Assembly (NCBI GenBank): GCA_964035575.1
Contig: OZ037887.1
Span: 496,001 to 560,000, forward strand
Source of the DNA: Rhynchopus sp. YZ270_cl-10
Taxonomy: Eukaryota > Euglenozoa > Diplonemea > Diplonemida > Diplonemidae
Direction: 5' to 3'
DNA: 64,000 bases
Shown here: in pieces, positions 11,343 to 23,290 of the stretch
Layout of the letters: every line of letters begins with the position of its first letter
Numbering within the stretch: the first letter of the stretch is position 1
Program-made: the position numbers and the translations under genes
Notes under the pieces: generated by a model
The model's input: the letters and a program-made list of their open reading frames with translations, nothing else
Database searches by the model: none
What the model was told of the DNA's origin: nothing

Positions 11343-11682
11343 TTGCGTGACCCCCCCAAATTCTAAAATCTGTGGGACAGCGTGCTCTGACATAGGTTGT
11401 ACTCATTAAAAAACCGGTAAAAATACAAGTAATGTGTGATGGTCAAAAGTGCAAAATTCCTTCGCCAATGCATTATTTGGGCATTTGTTATACCTGGAGA
11501 ATATGGTCAGATCACTCTTCAGACCACCAGCCAACGAAATATACCGTAATTGTACAGAGGTTGGACAGTACAAAAGTTGGGCTTTTGGCCAACTTGGCCT
11601 GGTGTTGAACGCCGCATCCCCCGCCACAATGGGCATAAATGTCCTCTTGGTCCGTAAAGGGTTAAAAAGAGTGTCTCACGAT

Positions 11683-11848
11683 ACACATACAGCCACTCGC
11701 GATTGGATAGATATTGTAACAAAGGGAATTCAGAACAAAACAACACCCTGCCCCATACACACTAAATTGCCATGCTTCAAGAGCATGCCTGCCGGGCCAA
11801 AAATTACTGTGGCAAAAAGGCAGCAAGACCACCCACAAAGAGTGTGAA
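11683..11848. repeat. Repeat shared with the interior of the long-TIR element at 24.4-26.2 kb
   Basis: A stretch containing TTCAGAACAAAACAACACCC and CCACCCACAA matches about 25615-25785 with scattered differences. This suggests that 11.5-11.85 kb is a fragment of the same Mutator-like family. The surrounding 11.34-12.16 kb has no supported gene. Confidence 0.55.
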
Positions 11849-12164
11849 TTGTATTGGATGGACAGGGGTTTGCACAGTGATGATGTTACTACGACTAGGT
11901 TTTTGGCGATATTACATGTGCATGTTACATGCCATGCCGTGACGTGCTGCTTCATGGTATACGTATGTCATAGAATGTCGCGATTTTTTACGATTCGTAT
12001 TTCGGGTTTTGCGAATTTTGTTCCAGAAAAGTACACCCCAAAAATGGCAAAAAAGGTGACATTTTACGTCAAAACACCGCTAAAAGTTACTCTCGGCCGA
12101 TTTCAGGGGGGTTGTGGGCACCTGTGGGGGCTCCCTCCCTGGTGTGGGCCAGCGATCAACGACA

Positions 12165-12310
12165 TAATATGGGAAAAAAAAAACGATCGTTTTTTTTTTC
12201 CTTCACGATCGTGAAGAAAAAGGTGCTTTTTTTTCACGATCGTGAAGAAAAAAAAAAAAAAAAACGATCGTTTTTTTTTTCTTCACGATCGTGAAAAAAA
12301 AAAAAAAAAA
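12165..12310. repeat. A/T homopolymers punctuated by ACGATCGT palindromes
   Basis: Runs of A or T are separated by five ACGATCGT palindromes, some extended to CTTCACGATCGTGAAG. The block directly precedes the inverted-repeat element at 12388-12892. A similar but smaller block is at 8830-8937. It is not coding. Confidence 0.8.
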
Positions 12311-12387
12311 AAAAGACCGATCACTTTTTCCCAGATTCGTAAAAAAAAAAAAAAAAAAAAAAAGATCGTTTTCACCCTATGAAAAAA

Positions 12388-12892
12388 CACGGGTCAGGAA
12401 AGATCTTTTTTTTTTTTTTTTTTTTCGAGAAAAAAAATCCTCTTCTCCCGAAAAAAAAAAAAAAAAAAAGATTTTTGGGAGAAAAAAAAAAAGAGAAAAG
12501 ATTTGAAAATCCTGGAAAAATCCTGGAAAAATCCTGAAAAATCCTGGAAAAATCCATGAAATTTCATGAAAAATCTCGAGATCTTGAGAAATCTTTGAAA
12601 AAAAAAAAAAAGATTTTCAAAATCTTTTTTTTTTTTTTTCCCCCAAAAAGATTTTTCAAAATCCCAAAAATCTTTTTTATCTTTTTTTTGAGAAAAAAAA
12701 GATTTTCAAGATCTTTTTCATCTTTTTTTCTCTTTTTTTTCTTTTTTTTCCTTTTTTTTCCAGGATTTTTCAAAGATCTCAAAGATCTCGAGAGATCCTG
12801 AAAAAAAAAGACAAAAATCCTGAAAATCTTGATTTTTTTTTTTTTCTCCCGAAAAAAGACAAAAAAAGACAAAAGATCTTTCCTGACCCGTG
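12388..12892. mobile_element. A/T-rich inverted-repeat element with CACGGGTCAGG ends
   Basis: The ends CACGGGTCAGGAAAGATC and GATCTTTCCTGACCCGTG are perfect inverted repeats. The roughly 470 bp between them is almost entirely A or T homopolymer broken by GATC-, CTCGAG- and CCTGGAAAAAT-type motifs, plus the palindrome CATGAAATTTCATG. Flanks are A-runs, so a target duplication cannot be measured. Two further copies of the same element occur nested at 60831-62459. There is no coding capacity; the predicted Lys/Phe-rich frames are artefacts of the homopolymers. Confidence 0.75.
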
Positions 12893-12929
12893 AAAAAAGA
12901 AAAAAGAAAAAAAAAAGCGTCATTCATTT

Positions 12930-14428
12930 CAGGGTAGATCCTTAGCGAAAGTGAAAATAAGGATTCGAGATTTTTTATTTTTTTTTCCTTTTTTTTTTTC
13001 CTTTTTTCTCTGGCCCATTTTTTTGGTTACCTACTAATTTCCAGCCACAGAGTGGCACCACCACGGTCCGCTATCGATCCGGAAAGTCAAAATAAGGGGA
13101 AAACCAAAAGGAAAAAAAGTAAAAGTTCGCTACCGTTTTTTTGGATGGCCTTCGGCCCGCCAATACCCCTTTAATATTTGTCTTCACTTCATAAGACAAG
13201 GACCAATGAGTGTCACCTTGCATAAGACAATTTTGAAGCATAACCTTGAAGAACACAATTACTATGTCCGCAAACCCGCAAAGCAGACCATTGTAAAAGG
13301 GGTGGTGCTGAGGGTGGAGGTTTCGAAGAAATGCGGGTGTGTTAAAGGTCGGGTAGGGTATGGGTCACCTGTACGGAGTATGAGATCCAGTAATAAAGAC
13401 TTCAACCGGACCAAGGCAGAAACACAACACTGTTCGGCCAAAATCCAAAAACCCATAGGGCCCCAGTATTGTTGTCGAAAATCCCCACTTAATTTTTGGT
13501 GGGATTTTGAACTTTGCCCAAAAACTGCGGAAAAAAAATTTCCGCTCGCTGCGCTCGCGGAGGTTCACCCAATGCGGTCTCGCCCACCCAAACTGCTGGT
13601 GCATCGGCACCACCTATTTAATTTTGAAAATTTTCTTGCTAATGCCGGGTACTACCACTTTTTTCAGAATGTTTCTAGAAAGTATTACCCTTGTCAGAGG
13701 GCGCAGTGTCCGACAAGGGTCACTGCCGGAATGTGATTTAATTGGTCAAACGCCGAAGGAAAAGGAAGCATGCGAAAGAAAAAAAGTAGCGTACCGTGCC
13801 TGCGGCGCAAGCTTGCAACCCACCCTTCCCATGACTAGTTTGGCAGTAAAAGTGTGCTATTTTGAGCGCAATTTTTAGAAATGTTGCGTACCGTGGCTTC
13901 GCCATGGGTGCCACGACCGCCGTTTCTTTTTGTAAATATACTGAGGTCACTGTGTGTGCCTGGTGCAAATATCAATGCAGTGCCGAACTCCGCAGTAGAA
14001 TAACCGAGGAATTCTCACATTCCGCCGGAGGCCCTAACGAGCTGGGTTGGGGACCCTGGTTCGACCGAGTTTCAGCGAAAACCCCCAAAACCTATATTAT
14101 CCCCTGGGGTTTAGTTCTACGACAGCTGAGATGTGTAAAAAAGCACCACTATTCTGCCTCAGTACAGTACCAACCTGCTTGTTGGTTTTTTTTTTAGATC
14201 GTCACTCAATTTTCCCGCTCGCTGCGCTCGCGGAGGTACACCTTAAATTTTTTTCCCGCTCGCTTCGCTCGCGGACAAACCATCAACCCCCCACGATTTC
14301 CCAAAAACCTGAAAGTTAGCGTCAGGCCTGCGCCGAAAAATCTCAAAAACGGGAGAGAAAAAAAAGGAAAAAAACGAAAATAAATCTGGGATTTTTAGCG
14401 TTTTTAGCGAAAATAAGGATCTACCCTG
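12930..14428 (+). mobile_element. hAT-type non-autonomous element, copy 2
   Basis: Same family as 2679-4221, with CAGGGTAGATCCTTA inverted ends and the 8-bp duplication ATTCATTT at 12922-12929 and 14429-14436. Similarity to copy 1 is high along its whole length, with small insertions and deletions in homopolymers and a few extra hairpin modules (about 14213-14275). The insertion is immediately downstream of the A/T-rich inverted-repeat element. It is about 1.5 kb and non-coding. Confidence 0.92.
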
Positions 14429-14436
14429 ATTCATTT

Positions 14437-14848
14437 ATTAAAAAAAAAGATCACACTCCTCCCCACCATTTTTAATCTAACTATTCATCTGAGTGGAAGC
14501 CGTTAGGGAGTCTATCAGATGCCTCGTGCTGCGGTACTCCCACGTAGTGTGTCGTACACCTGGACTGTCAACGAAGCGGGTTTTTGCAGACTAATTAGGG
14601 TCAACTTTTCTTTTGTATTTTTTCACATCCCATTCTTTTTTAACTTAAACACACTCCTCCTTTTACACTCCACACCCTACAGAAGTTAGAGGGATATCCC
14701 CTATTAAAAAAATACCCCCCTCTCACCCTAACACACATAGCCCCTTGGGGAGGGAGGAATTTTTTTTTTCTCTTCACCCAATCTTCTTCTTCTTCTCTCT
14801 TCTTCTTCGTCTTATTTCCTTCTCCTTTTCTCCTCCTCCTCTTCTCAA
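14437..14848. promoter_or_regulatory. Upstream region of the FYVE-kinase gene
   Basis: No gene is seen. The last 100 bases are a CT/TTC-rich tract (about 14757-14845) ending directly at the start codon, as also seen upstream of other genes in the window. This is a probable 5' leader or promoter region; no TATA box is identified with confidence. Confidence 0.35.
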
Positions 14849-17339
14849 ATGGGTGACGCGCCAACCAAAGAAAAGCGTGAGAGTGGGGTGGCAGATAATA
14901 GAACTGTTGTGAAACAGAGGGTCCGACATGCGAGGGATGATCAATCCATCATGAAGGCAACCGCAAACCGACCGAAGCCCGACGTAGAGTTTCGCCGACG
15001 AGCGCGAACTACAGGAGCAGACACAAAAGGGCTGGTCCCAATCGCAAAGGTAATGGACGTGAACACAAAATTTGAAACCATCGCAACCAAAGGAGAGAAC
15101 CCTACTGTTAAGGTACCTAAGGCGTTGAAGATGTTGGGCATGCGGTTTTTGGATCCATCCATAACGCACTGCATTACATGCTCGGTAGGGTTTACGACGA
15201 CAAATAGGCGGCACTACTGCAGACGATGTGGCCGGATCTTTTGCGACCTTTGCACTGCAAAGAGACAGCAACTCTACACCGGCGGCCCGATGCTCAGAGT
15301 CTGCCAACCCTGCTCCGCACCGGTCCTTTTCCAGCTCCCCATCAACCTTCTCCAAGTTATCACTACTTATCTTTCTACTCAAGAAATGGCTCCTGTGATA
15401 TCCACGTGCCACCGCTTTCAACTTTCTGTTAACCTACCATACGAAGAGGTGCGTAATATCCATGATATTTATGATAAACAGCACACAAAATACCTTCAAA
15501 AAGGTGCGTTTGGATGTGTCTATGCAACGCGGAAGCAAGGCAGCCGTGCGCAAAGTGACCAGGCGGCGATTAAGGTGATTGACAAATACCATGTATACTC
15601 GCTGAGGGAGTGGCAGTTTATCAAGCGGGAGATTGATCTGCACAGAGGCATCAAGCATCCCAACATCGTTGAGCTGATGAAGGTCTACCAGACCCGAAGT
15701 AAGGTGTACATTGTCATGGAGTTGGGGAAAGGCGACCTCTTTGACTATATGATCGATAAGGGGTTCATGACTGAGTCTGAAGTGTGCTCCATTGCGATGC
15801 AGTTGTTGTATGCGTTGGACTACCTCCACTCTGTAGCGCACGTTGTGCACCGTGATGTCAAACCCGAGAACATCCTAGTCTTCGGCGGCTCGACCCGCCC
15901 CATGAACGGAGTGCACACCTTCTCCCCGATGGTCAAACTCTGTGATTTTGGTCTCGCCAAGCGGTTTGATGTGACCTCCGAACCCTCTGCGGTGTCGTGC
16001 ACACCGTGCGGAACACTTTCGTACTGTCCTCCCGAGGTTCTTTCCAAGACGGTGTCGACGACAACAGACAAACTCTGCAAATTGGACATCTTTTCGTTGG
16101 GCATCGTCCTCCACGTTTTGATTTCCGGGAACGAACCATTTAAGGGAAAGAGCCCGCAGGAGTTGCTACGGAGTATGAAGAAGGAGATGTCGTTTTCCGG
16201 GAAGGAATGGTTAGGGGTGTCTGAGCCGATGCGGAGGATGGTTGCGGAGATGTTGCGGTTTCATACACCAAGCCGGCCAACTGCGCAGGATGCGATTGCG
16301 ATTCTGGCGGGGACCCCCGCAGCACCACCACCCTTCCAGCTCGCGAAGACGAACGGATACGGCCACTCCAGCGCACCCTACCCTCCAGCACTCCCTGTCT
16401 GCGTGCCCACCACAAAGTCTTCCACCAAGGCAATCCCCGTTGGCATCGGCGGCAGGGGCTCCCCCGTCCACCCCGGGCTGTCCCCCCCTACCCTCTCGCT
16501 TGCTGAGTCGATGGGAACCCTTCCCCTCATGGAATCCTCTCTGTTCAAGGAGCGAGTCAACGCCTCTGTCACGCAAGGGTTTGAATACAGGCTTGATGAC
16601 GAGGCAGGAGGGGAAATCAAGGTCGGGCAGGTCAAGAAGACGGAGAGGGTTCGTGGGAAGGATGCAGAGATTCCGGTATGGGTTTTTAACGGTTTTTTTT
16701 TTCCTTACACGTAGTGTTATTAGAAACTCGAGTAATAAAGCCAACGTTTAATCGCCTGATACCGACTATTTTCTCCTCCCCTTTAAAAATCACTTGCGCC
16801 AAAATTCAGATCTCATATACTGTTTTTGGCTGCGTTCAACGAAAATAATCTTCCCCCCTTTTTCTAGTCGAGTAATCAAGATCAGTTGGCGACTGTAAGA
16901 GTCGAGTTTTTGGGGGTTTTTCTGTGATGTTTTTGGAGGTTTTTTGTTTGTTGTTGTTGCTCTCTCGGTAAACAGGGGTGTGTAAGGGGAAGGGTGGCGT
17001 AGAGGATCGATCTGAGGTTTTATTTGCAGGAGGGAAACTCCTTGGCGAAGTATTGACCGTGGTATCTTTCAATTGAAAGACGGGGAGGGAAAAAAATTAC
17101 TTCACCCTTCTTTACAGCAAGACCTGCTTGAAGTGAAGGCGGCGCAGGATTTCTATTGTATGGCGGACTTTGAAGCAATGTCCGCAGCGGCCAGCACAGG
17201 GAACCAGGATGTGCTCAGCCTGGCGCAGTCTGGGAGCGATGAGGGGAGCCAGGAGAATGTGCCCAACGGAAGCGGCTCGCGTGGACAACGCTCCTCGTGC
17301 ATCCCCGTGCAGCCAGCAAAGTGCATGGATATTGCCTAG
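14849..17339 (+). CDS. FYVE zinc finger / F-box-like / serine-threonine protein kinase, one intron
   Basis: Exon 1 is 14849-16675 and exon 2 is 17118-17339 (682 residues). Donor GTATGG and acceptor CTTTACAG are both phase 0. Residues about 108-156 form a FYVE-type zinc finger (CITC, then RRHYCRRCG with the basic signature that binds phosphatidylinositol 3-phosphate, ending RVCQPC). Residues about 162-190 resemble an F-box (LPINLLQVITTYL). The kinase domain spans about 224-490: glycine loop KGAFGCVY, Lys252, Glu271, HRDVKPEN (344-351), DFG (376-378), PPE in place of APE (404-406). All catalytic residues are present, so it should be active. The C-terminal tail is Pro/Ser-rich and low complexity. 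Likely role: a kinase recruited to endosomal membranes. The order FYVE then kinase in one chain is unusual. An alternative acceptor at 17029 leads to a quick stop, so the later one is preferred. Confidence 0.88.
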
Positions 17340-18180
17340 GGATGACACCGAATAATTGCCGGTCATAAGAGGGAGCAGAGAGCAGGGGGGGGGTGACGAC
17401 CACTTATGCGTGGTGGTGTGGCCGTTCAGAGTATCAAAAAAAAGAAATACAGAAAAATAGAAACGTAACGTAACGCACGAAACAAAAAAAAAACCCCCCG
17501 TGGAGGAGGTTGTGGTGAAAATGCACACACCTCGACCTGTTTTTTTGGTGAGACGTGGCTTTGCAGCGCGGTTCGTCCCCAGAATCGCACTGATTTGTTT
17601 TCTATTTTTTGCTTCATTTTATGAGGCGATGAAAAAAGAAAAAGAAAAAAAAATGAAATGTGTGTGCATAACCCATGGGCGATTGTCGATGTCTGTAAGT
17701 ATTCTAGCCTTCAGTTGACATAACCCAAGTGAGTGTTGATGGCACACCATGTTTAAAACATACAATGGTACAGGAAATCCTGTATGTTTTAAGATGGAGT
17801 GGAGTGGAGTTCTAAAAAATATCAAAAAAAAAAACAAAAAACAAAAAACAAAAAAAACAACAGCAACGTTGAAAGACTGCCTGTATATGACAGTCACGTA
17901 CAAAGATATGATCATCAATAAGTCTCGTATTGTGAGTGGGTTTATCAAACCCCCTGAGGACTTTCCAGACTTTTTTTTTTCTTCTTTTTTGTGTTCTCAA
18001 GAGAGGGGGCGGTTGGGAGGTTGTGCGTATAGCTAACTTAGCACTTTTTTTTTTATTTTACCCCCCCCCCTTTTTTTTCAATTTCGCTTTCCCCTCCTGT
18101 AGACCTGAAGCAATCGTGTTTCCTTCCCCCCTTCCCTTTTCCCTCTTCCCCCCCCTTTTTTTTGCTCAGGCCCACTTTTT
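17340..18180. other. Intergenic, homopolymer-rich
   Basis: No gene is supported. An inverted repeat AAAACATACA ... TGTATGTTTT at 17757-17791 can form a 10-bp hairpin. Further on there are long T and C runs (18040-18080, 18150-18185). Confidence 0.4.
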
Positions 18181-18224
18181 TTTAAAGATGCGCTGTCTGC
18201 CCGTTCATCTTTCAATTTTTACTT

Positions 18225-18310
18225 TGGGGTTCGGGGTTCGATAACCCCGCGGAGTGTCAGTGCCTTGCGTCCCAGAGGCGTTTTGCACTATCAACTTCAC
18301 TTTACTTTTT
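18225..18310 (+). repeat. Two-hairpin repeat, copy 1 (GGTTCGATAACC type)
   Basis: The sequence GGGGTTCGATAACCCCGC forms a short stem-loop resembling a tRNA T-arm. It is followed by GTGCC...GCAC around a CCAGAG loop and the tail TATCAACTTCAC. A near-identical copy is at about 18555-18635, and partial relatives occur near 18770, 20140, 20600 and 48868. It is not a tRNA, because no acceptor, D or anticodon arms can be drawn. Confidence 0.55.
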
Positions 18311-18554
18311 CATTGACAAAATAAGTGAGTATAGGAGTTTTGCCACCTGGTTGTGCGCAAACCCGAAAGCAGTATGGTGGAGAGGGAAAAAGAGGAAAAA
18401 ATAAGAGAAAAAAAACCTCGCGATTTGGCCCTACAGTGGGGCACGCGGCAGGTAGAGTTATATTGGATTTGATGTGTGATTTTCCCCCTCTCTTTTTTAT
18501 AGTGACTGAGCATCGAGAGGCTCCAGATTATCTTGCCAAATTAAAAAAACTATT

Positions 18555-18635
18555 TTTTACTCCGGGGTTCGATAACCCCGCGGAGTGTCAGTGCCCTGCG
18601 TCCCAGAGGCGTTTTGCACTATCAACTTCACATTT
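18555..18635 (+). repeat. Two-hairpin repeat, copy 2
   Basis: Here the first stem is longer: ACTCC plus GGGG pairs with CCCC plus GGAGT around a TTCGATAA loop. The second half (GTGCC...GCAC, then TATCAACTTCAC) differs from copy 1 by a single base. The two copies lie 330 bp apart in the same orientation, each preceded by a member of the hairpin family above. Confidence 0.6.
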
Positions 18636-21508
18636 TCTTTTTTTTTTTTTTTTCCGTTCGTTCTGTTGCGTTCCGTCCCCCTTTATCCTCCTATGCCCCC
18701 CCTTCCTCCCACCGTCAGTTTCAGTATTGTGTTGAGCTGTCCTCTTCTCCTTGTGGTGTTTGGTCGTAACAACGTTTCAGTGCTTCGCGTCCCAAGAGGG
18801 GCCGTCACTTCAATCACATCTTCACTTTTTTTTTTTTCAGAAGAACGACGTGGAGACTTCTTTACCAAATTTTCTTTTTGTTTTGCTATCCGCTGATATC
18901 CAAGTAAGCGAAGTAAGTTCCGCGCAGGTCGCTTGGTTTTCGGAGTAAAGGGTTGTGTTTTGTTTTGTTTTTTTTGTACATGAAAGTGTGATAAAGGTGA
19001 CTAAGCACAGAGCGGCTAAGGTTTCATCTTGGAAAAAAAAAGCTTTATTTATTCATTCAATCGTGCGTGGTGTGTGTGCTTACGATATTCTACAAAAGAA
19101 AAAAGACGCTTATCATGGTAAGTGTGTGTGTGTGGGTGAAATTATTTTTTCCTTTCAAATAAACCCAACGAACATAAGGCGTAAATTCCGAAACCTTAAG
19201 TAAAGGTTTCATCCTGTGTTTTGTTGGTTTCCCTTTTTAAGCACTGTCCAACCCACCTAAACGATAAGTATTCGTGAGGTTTTATTCGTTTTTTTTCTTC
19301 CTTTTTTGAATTATTCCTGTTCATTTCTTAGTCTTTGTGCGATCGTTTCTTGAAGTATGTCACCACTACGACCCATTTTTTTCTCAAAAAGTAAAATTAC
19401 CCCTTCCCTTCCCTCATCCTTTATTTGCAACAACAAAATGATGCAAAATGATGGGAAAAAAAATTGGGGTAAAAAATCCCCCCCGGGCACTGCACAGTAT
19501 CAATGTGTGCAGCTATAGTGGGGGGGTGCGTGTTGCTGTTATATTGATGTGAACCCGCTGAGTGAAAATACGTAAGTCGATACAGTCGAAAATGCCAGCC
19601 TCTTAATGAGCATTTAAACCGAAACCAATCTGGTACAGTCTTGATTTGTGCGTAGTGTATTAGTTGTCTTCCTTTTTATTAAAAAGGATGACTAAGCGCT
19701 GTAGAGGCTTAGGTTCATCCACCAACCAATCCTTTATAGATGTGTGTACACGAGAGGCACATTCATCTTTCAAGGGTTTTTCTTCTTTTTTGTTTCTGCT
19801 TATTGTCCGTATAACATATGAGGGATGAAATGGTCGTGAACAAAAAATGCATCATTATCCGCAAACTGCGTTTTCCCAAAAAAAAAAAAGTATCTTTTCA
19901 AAAAAAAACCCCCCTTTGTGTGTGCATGTATAGTGTCTTGTGCTGCCAAAAAAAAAAAGAAGGGAAAGAGCATTCTTGAGAGTCTTCCGGATGGTGGGCT
20001 GTCTGAATGGCGGTTGTACTACCAGATTAGCAAAACTAAATAATGATTAAAAAGTAAGATGAAAAGTGACCGAACCTCGCTTCTCCACCTCCATGTTTCA
20101 GCCTTCCCTCTTTATTTCTTTTTGATTTTCTTCAGTGCCCGCGTCCCGCCAGTGTACGGTGAGTCGTTTGCACTTTTTCAACTGCTCTTTCTTATTGTCC
20201 AAAAATTCAGGGTACACCAAACGCAGGTAAAAATGACAGTGGAGATTGCACAAACTGTGGCAACACAACCGAGGCAACTACACTACTCCAAACAATTTAT
20301 CAAAATAAAATAAAAATGAGATGGGATTTTGGGATTTTCCTCCGCTCAGGCGGGGTTTTGTATTTCTACCTGTGTTTTTGTTGGACTACTGCAATACTTT
20401 ATAGAGCGTGTGGGGCAGAAGGAGGGGGGAGGGAAAGTGAAAGGGGCCCTGTGTGGATTTACCTTTGTGGTGGTTTTGCTCTCTGCTGGTGTTTGTACCC
20501 TTTAAAAAAACTTCACAGTTTCAGTTGTTTTCCTGTATTGTAACTGATTCGAATATGGTATCTTCTGTTGTGTTTTTTTTTCAAGCATTTTTTTTTCTTT
20601 TTTTTGCTTCGTCTGATGAACGGTGAGGCGTTTGCACTTTCAACTTCTCTCTCTCTCTCTCTTTTTTGTCAAGATGACCTTCCGTTATGGTGTACGTTGT
20701 AATGAGTGTGCACACTGCAGCTGTACAAAACAGAAAAATGAGTTTCTGATGTGTTTCCCTTCTCGTTTCTTATTGGGGTTTTTGGGGTAAAAAAAACTCA
20801 AAAATTAAATAGACATCGTGGGTGGCATTCACCCTTTTGTGATTCGCTACGTTGTTGTGTATTGCCGATTCTTTCCCTTTCTTTGTCTTCTGAAGATATG
20901 TGTACGCGAGGTATATTTATCTTTGAACTTTTCTTTCTTTTTCCAAGGTGAACTCAGCACCGTGAGGCTTAATGTTCATCTGTTTAACTTTCGTTTTAAC
21001 TTTCTCTCCCCCCGTCCAAACTTCGTTCCGATACCTCCCGGTCTTTGATCTCTTACTTCTCTCTTCTCTCAGGGTGGTGGTGCTCGGTGAGAAGGTACAC
21101 CTTCTGCGTGACTGACCACTGTAGTGTCTAACCATTTTCAGATTTGTCAAAAACAAAAAAGTGGAGCTCACCACAGGTGGCAACTACACTGTTCCAACAT
21201 TTTTTTTTTTCAAAAAAAAATAAAACAAAAAACCCCCTCTTCACCCTCGGAGGCGTGTGGGAGGGGGGGGGGAAAAAATGAATACAAGATGAGCGGAGTG
21301 TGTCTTCTCTTTTGACGCTGTGCGATAACGATTGTGATAAAAAGGTGGCTAATCACAGAGAGGTTTAGGGTCATCTTATAAAACCTTTCTTTTTTTCTTT
21401 CTTGAATGATGATGTTTCGGTAATGTTTTTTGCGAACGTTTTAGCGATAGTAAGAGAGTGTATATGAACAGCAGAGTTCCGACGCTCTTCCCCCCAATAA
21501 AAATTAGT

Positions 21509-21556
21509 ATAGTGGAGCTCATCCTCGGGGTGTCTACACTAATACAACCAAGTTTT
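21509..21556 (+). repeat. GTGGAGCTCATCC hairpin repeat
   Basis: TAGTG and CACTA bracket a loop with CTCGGGG, followed by ACAACCAAGTTTT. A reverse-complement copy is at about 27704-27753, and looser relatives (AGTGG...CTACACT then TCCAAACA or TCCAACAT) occur near 20238 and 21160. Function unknown. Confidence 0.5.
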
Positions 21557-22212
21557 CAAACAAACAAAAAATAAAAAACCACGCACTCATGACATACCAT
21601 AGACGCACAAAAAATCCCCCCCTTTCCTCCCCCCCCATCCAGTCCTGTTGTAACAACAAAGACACCTTCCTGATTAAATTTACATGCTTAATAGGCTCAC
21701 CCCTGTTTCTCATCCCGTTTCTTCTCCAGGTGTCACATTATCACCGTCGTATTAAACCCCCTGATTTTGACTCTGTGTTTGCCAGTGTTTGCCGGCCGCC
21801 AAACACCGCCAAACACCCGTGTACAAAAAAAAAGGCCGACACAACAAAGAAAAAGATGTTGTTGTTTTTTTTTGGTGATGTGTGCCCTGAGTCCCTAGGT
21901 TCCTCATTCGTATAGCAGCTTTCTTTTCTTGAACGAGAGAGCTAAGCTCGAGAGGGCTTGGGTTCATTTTACATGATTTCCGTTTCTTTCGTTTGCGTGA
22001 CCACACGTCGTCACCCATTAGGAAGAGCTGGGGGGGAGGAAATTACTGTTTCCCCTCGGCAGCGGAGGATGAAAATGTTATAAATGTTTGAAAAACTCAA
22101 AAAAAGAAAAACACAAAACGTTTTCACGATGATCTCTTTTTTATTGTTGACGGCATCGTGCACACCGAGCTTGGATTGGCAAGCATACACCGTAAAGTGT
22201 TATGTGTTGGAC

Positions 22213-22275
22213 TGTAGTAATGTTGGAACCAACGAGCATTTTTTTCTGGGCAGTTCCAACATTATTACGTTCCAA
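22213..22275. repeat. Inverted repeat around TGTTGGAAC
   Basis: GTAATGTTGGAAC pairs with GTTCCAACATTATTAC across a T-rich loop, a stem of about 13 bp. The end motif TTCCAACAT is shared with the relative near 21190. It is not coding. Confidence 0.55.
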
Positions 22276-23290
22276 CATATTTACATTGGCACCTACCATA
22301 ACATCCCCCATATTTAATGTGTTTTTTCCCCCCCACCCCTAATAGTTAATGTGTGGAAGGAAGCGAGGAAACAGACAATTCTTTGTTGGTCACTGAGCCA
22401 ATATTGAAAGAACTACGTTTTGTCTGATGTAAGTATTTTGTGATAAAACAACTTGTTGTCAATTCTAAAAAAAGATCGGAGGCAGCGCTGCGGGCAAAAA
22501 CGGATTGAAAAAAAAGACAGAAGATTGCTTGTTTATTTGAGTACTCAATTAACCACAACCATACTTCAGTTTTAACACATTTTTTTTTTTTCATCTTTTT
22601 GTTTTCCGGCTTTGAGCGCACAAACAAAAGACCCGATCTTTTTTGATTATAATCGTTGATTTACAGTGTTATTCCGGTGCGTTGTGGTATTTCCCGACCA
22701 CTTTCATTTTGTTTGTTTGTAACCAACCTAATTCACAAAAAAAAACGTTGTGTTGCAAATAATGGCCACCATTCTTACCGTAAATGTGCTTTTTTAAAAA
22801 ATAGTGTTTTCCTTCTCCAGTGTAAACAAAGAGCCTTCCCTCCATCTGTATCTTCATCAGAGATATGGAGAAGGAGGGATGGCACAGTGTAGCGCTGGCG
22901 AGAAAAGGTCTACCGAATCGAAATATACTTTTTTATATTTTAAATAAATGGGTCATGTTTGCACATTGAGGTATGGCAACTATGTGAAAAACCCATGTTT
23001 TTTTTTTTTTTTCCCACCACGAAAACCTCCCTGTAAGATGCCCTTGTCTTGCCAAAAAAGCTGGCATATTTTTGACAGATTCTGGGTAGGGACTGAAGCC
23101 AAAAAAGGTACACAAAATGATAATTGCGTTCTCTGAACAGAGAAGGACTCATTTTCTATTCATTTCAGACCAGACATAAACAATCCTTCCCTGCCACGTT
23201 CTTTCAAAGCCCTTGCTCCTTCTGATGAGCGTGGGCAAAGGGTCAATGAGCAGGCCACCGAAATCAAAAAAAAAAAAAAAAAACTACTTT

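Noticed and set aside
12291-12927. Lys/Phe-rich frames resembling charged proteins
   Set aside because: Products of A/T homopolymers in an inverted-repeat element; the same is true at 60773-61112 and 61802-62555.
16676-17049. An extra small exon (17030-17049) in the FYVE-kinase gene
   Set aside because: Its length of 20 bp shifts the phase and reading on meets a stop; skipping it gives a clean phase-0 junction.
18232-18250. tRNA T-arm-like GGTTCGATAACC
   Set aside because: No D arm, anticodon arm or acceptor stem can be placed around it, so it is recorded as a hairpin repeat.
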